Assembly: GCA_009838915.1 (NCBI GenBank)
Contig: VXQT01000027.1
Span: forward strand, 1-64,000
Direction: 5' to 3'
Length of the DNA stretch: 64,000 nt
Source: Chloroflexota bacterium
Lineage (GTDB): Bacteria; Chloroflexota; Dehalococcoidia; Bin125
Shown here: piece after piece, positions 61,641 to 64,000 of the stretch
How the letters are laid out: each line of letters starts with the position of its first letter
Position numbering within the stretch: the stretch's first letter is position 1
Notes under the pieces: generated by a model
What the model saw: the letters and a program-made list of their open reading frames with translations, nothing else
The model's database searches: none
Told to the model about the DNA's origin: nothing
Position numbers and translations under genes: made by a program

Positions 61641-62851
61641 TGCTGGTCTTCCTGGTCGAGCGAGACGACACCGGCATCAGCCAATCCGTCAATCTCCTTC
61701 TCTGACCGCCCGATCAGTTCGAGCGCCTCGCGGGTGTGCTCGCCGATGGCGGAGGCTCCTCGATTGAGCTGGATGGGGGTTCGGGAGAGGTGGACTGGGG
61801 AACCGGAGACTTTGATTGTCTTCTGAGACTTGGCGACGGGGAGTTCGGCGATCATGCCGCGGGCCTGGATGTGAGGGTCGTTGATGATCTCGGGGAGGGT
61901 GTTCATCGGCGCGGCGATGCAGACTCCGTCGAGTTCCGCTTCCCACTCGGCGGTAGTGCGCTTCTTGAACGCCTCATTGAGGATTGGTTCGAGGTCGGCG
62001 TGATGATCGGTGCGGTCGGGGTTGGTCTGGAAGCGCTCGTCGTGCAGCAGATCGTCGCGCTCGATCTTGGCGCAGAAGAGCTGCCAATCCTTGACCCCGG
62101 CAATCACCATCCAGCCGTCGGCGGTTGGGAAGGCCTGGAACGGCGTAACCAGGGGATGGCGGGTGCCGATCGGGCCGGGCACTTCGTCGGTGTTGGCGGC
62201 GCGGACGACGGCGTTCTCAAGCAGCGCAACCTGCGCGTCGAGCATGGCGACATCGACGTGCTGTCCGAGTCCTGAGGATTCGCGCTCGTGCATGGCGGCG
62301 AGCACGCCGATGGCGGTGTACATGCCGCCGGCCATGTCGCCGATGCTGTAGCCGGGCCGCGCGGGCGGTCCGCCGGGATGTCCGGTAATGCTCATCACGC
62401 CGCCCATGCCCTGGACGATCACGTCGACGGCGGGTCGGTGCTGGTAGGGGCCGGTGTGCCCAAATCCCGACGTGGAGGCGTAGATCAGGCGCGGATTGAC
62501 TGCCGAGAGGTCCTCGTAGCCGAGTCCCAGTCGGGCCATCGCGCCGGGGCGGAAGTTCTCGGTCAGAACGTCGATGCCGCCGAGATCGGGGTCAATCAGG
62601 TCCTTGACAATCTGCACAGCGTCGGGATGCTTGAGGTCGAGCGTGACCGACTTCTTGCCCCGGTTGACGCTGAAGAAGTAGGTCGAGACGCCGTGGACGT
62701 AGGGTCCGGCGCCGCGATGCCGCTCGTTGGTGTCGACGTGTTCGATCTTGTAGACATCCGCGCCGAGGTCGGTGAGGATCATCGAGCCGTAGGGTCCGGC
62801 GAGGGCCCAGGTGAAGTCGAGAACGCGGAGGCCATCAAGCGGTCCGGGCAT
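61637..62851 (-). CDS. CaiB/BaiF family CoA-transferase
   Basis: The third type III CoA-transferase of the window, 404 residues. V-L-D-F-T-W-A-L-A-G-P-Y and L-T-D-L-G-A-D-V-Y-K-I-E form the opening, then N-R-G-K-K-S-V-T-L-D-L. The catalytic Asp is probably in G-Q-H-V-D-V-A-M-L-D-A. It belongs to an operon with the CMD gene (9 bp upstream) and the lyase gene (4-bp overlap downstream), pointing to a short acid-activation and cleavage pathway. Confidence 0.9.
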   Translation of the reverse strand: MPGPLDGLRVLDFTWALAGPYGSMILTDLGADVYKIEHVDTNERHRGAGPYVHGVSTYFFSVNRGKKSVTLDLKHPDAVQIVKDLIDPDLGGIDVLTENFRPGAMARLGLGYEDLSAVNPRLIYASTSGFGHTGPYQHRPAVDVIVQGMGGVMSITGHPGGPPARPGYSIGDMAGGMYTAIGVLAAMHERESSGLGQHVDVAMLDAQVALLENAVVRAANTDEVPGPIGTRHPLVTPFQAFPTADGWMVIAGVKDWQLFCAKIERDDLLHDERFQTNPDRTDHHADLEPILNEAFKKRTTAEWEAELDGVCIAAPMNTLPEIINDPHIQARGMIAELPVAKSQKTIKVSGSPVHLSRTPIQLNRGASAIGEHTREALELIGRSEKEIDGLADAGVVSLDQEDQQ

Positions 62852-62860
62852 AGCGGTTGC

Positions 62861-63421
62861 CTACTCGAGTTCAAAACCCGGAGTTCCGGGCTCGAGCTGG
62901 ACTCCGAGGGTGTTAAGGGCCATTGAGACGAGGTTGTACTGGCCGGCGGCGAAGACGACGTCCATCATTTGCTTCGTGTCGTAGCGCTCGGCGAGCGCGT
63001 TCCAGGTCGCGTCGGTGATGAACGCATCGGCACGCAGCTCGTCTGTGGCGCGGAGCAGGGCGGCCTCGTGCGAGGTCCAGGCTTCGTGGTCGGGACCCGC
63101 CTTGACGCGCTCGACTTCCTCGAGCGACAGGCCGGCCTGTAGACCGATGCGCCGATGCTGGCCGAACTCGTAGCCGGACCGGCAGTTCCAGCCCATCCGC
63201 AGGATGACGAGCTCGCGTTCGCGCTCGGGCAGTGAGGACTCGCCGAGGACGTGGCGGGCGAATCTTCCCCAGGCCGAAGAGAGCTCGGGATAGTGCGCGA
63301 GCGTGCGGGTGATGTTGAGTACCGGACCGCCGCGCGCCTCTGCGCGCTCAAGCTGCGCTTTCGATTCGCCTTCGGCAGTTTCGATCGTCAGCGGCGGCAG
63401 TCGCGGTTCGGTCAGGCGCAT
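62861..63421 (-). CDS. Carboxymuconolactone decarboxylase (AhpD-like) family protein
   Basis: A 186-residue helical protein. L-I-L-R-M-G-W-N-C-R-S-G-Y-E-F-G-Q-H-region sequence carries one Cys and the conserved His of the CMD fold, but the C-x-x-C redox pair of AhpD is not present. It is thus likely decarboxylase- or lactonase-like, or a binding protein. It is first in the operon with a CoA-transferase and a lyase. Confidence 0.87.
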   Translation of the reverse strand: MRLTEPRLPPLTIETAEGESKAQLERAEARGGPVLNITRTLAHYPELSSAWGRFARHVLGESSLPERERELVILRMGWNCRSGYEFGQHRRIGLQAGLSLEEVERVKAGPDHEAWTSHEAALLRATDELRADAFITDATWNALAERYDTKQMMDVVFAAGQYNLVSMALNTLGVQLEPGTPGFELE

Positions 63422-63465
63422 CGCGTCCTCCTCAGCTCTTGGTTGGGCGAGCGCAGGATAGTGCG

Positions 63466-64000
63466 TCAGAGGACGGAGCTGAGCCGCTCGAGCAAGATGT
63501 CGAGCTGGTCGGCTCGCGGTATGGAGATGCGCAGGTAGTTCGTCAGCAGCGGGTCGCTGTAGGTGCGGGTGAAGACGCCGACCGAGGCGAGGCGGTCGTG
63601 CAGCTCGCGGCCCGTTCCGACGGCGGGATTGACCTCTATCAAGATGAAGTTGGACTCCGATGGCAGCGGATCGAGTCCGTCGATCTCGCGCAATACGCCA
63701 TCGAGGCGACTGCGAGTCCGGCGGATTGAGTCAATCTGCCGGCCAATCTCGTCCGCAGACGCGATGGCGGCCATGCCTGCGCTCTCTGCCGCCTGGTTGA
63801 TGTTGTACGGCTGCTTGACCTTGATCAGGTCCGCCACGAGGTCGGGATGTGCGAGCGCGTAGCCGAGCCGTAGTCCGGCGATGCCGGCCCACTTGCTGAA
63901 CGTGCGCATGATGATCAGGCGGGGGAAGTCGGACAACAGATCCTGCGCGGAAGCGTCGCGGCCGGCGAACTCGATGTAGGCCTCATCCAGCATGACCGTC
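63466..64000 (-). CDS. hisC: Histidinol-phosphate aminotransferase (5' end outside window)
   Basis: The C-terminal 178 residues of a class I/II aminotransferase. M-L-D-E-A-Y-I-E-F is the PLP-contact region, and R-T-F-S-K-W-A-G-I-A-G-L-R-L-G-Y-A carries the PLP lysine in the HisC-type context. The late N-Y-L-R-I-S-I-P is also typical. The reading frame continues past the window edge, so the internal methionine near 63993 is not the start. A HisC role is supported by hisB nearby; a Cobyric/threonine-phosphate-type relative is possible. Confidence 0.85.
   Translation of the reverse strand, partial: TVMLDEAYIEFAGRDASAQDLLSDFPRLIIMRTFSKWAGIAGLRLGYALAHPDLVADLIKVKQPYNINQAAESAGMAAIASADEIGRQIDSIRRTRSRLDGVLREIDGLDPLPSESNFILIEVNPAVGTGRELHDRLASVGVFTRTYSDPLLTNYLRISIPRADQLDILLERLSSVL

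Overview
The window is about 64 kb of high-GC bacterial chromosome, densely coding on both strands, with one tRNA and no rRNA, CRISPR array or intact mobile element. The gene content suggests a Chloroflexota lineage, perhaps Dehalococcoidia or SAR202-like: several CaiB-type CoA-transferases, SDRs and enoyl-CoA hydratases, CocE and NIPSNAP proteins, a DapL/DapF lysine route, and large exported proteins built from Ig-like and Fn3 domains. This assignment is inference from gene content; no rRNA or other marker here settles it.

Region 1 (1-14,800, all genes on the minus strand) is an accessory 'exported protein' locus. From upstream to downstream it encodes an RCC1-repeat lipoprotein, a membrane-anchored protein of unknown function, two secreted multidomain proteins, a membrane-anchored single-module protein, and a giant secreted metzincin-type protease with Fn3/Ig-like domains that runs off the left edge. 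Three of these share an unrecognised composite module of roughly 200-270 residues: an Ig-like part with W-x-V-S-G-G-x-x-P-Y, a beta part with A-G-x-T-Y-R, and a terminal G-Q-P-P motif. The locus holds three decayed transposase genes (IS5-like, IS1182-like and IS256-like), consistent with a plastic, horizontally affected region.

Region 2 (15,200-27,500) holds tRNA-Met, a DUF192 lipoprotein, glycerol kinase and glycerol-3-phosphate dehydrogenase, a copper-type P-ATPase, an ATP-grasp enzyme, an MFS carrier, a histone-deacetylase-like amidohydrolase, and an nfuA plus radical-SAM pair. The radical-SAM gene appears to be a selenoprotein. Its apparent stop is an in-frame TGA in a C-U-A-E-P tail, followed by a SECIS-like hairpin and 25 more codons that end in a CTAG overlap with the convergent neighbour.

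Region 3 (27,500-44,700) is catabolic and redox metabolism: a CocE hydrolase with NIPSNAP, a methyltransferase, a diaminopentanoate-dehydrogenase-like enzyme, a flavin reductase, a DinB-like protein, an SPL-type radical SAM protein, an alpha/beta hydrolase, enoyl-CoA hydratases, a DnaJ protein, a flavodoxin-fold reductase, a PTPS-family protein, a second MFS carrier, SDRs, a Rieske protein, an SppA-like protease and two tandem CoA-transferases.

Region 4 (44,700-64,000) is mostly housekeeping. A minus-strand series runs Sua5, rpiB, pgk, tpiA, miaA, dapF, a GNAT enzyme, dapL and hflX. A plus-strand purine series runs guaA, a deoxyribosyltransferase-like gene, purD, a cupin, purB, purC and purS. 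Then come hisB, a ferritin-like protein, a lyase/CoA-transferase/CMD operon and a partial hisC. A GC-rich dispersed intergenic repeat occurs twice, near 47.2 kb and 60.7 kb.
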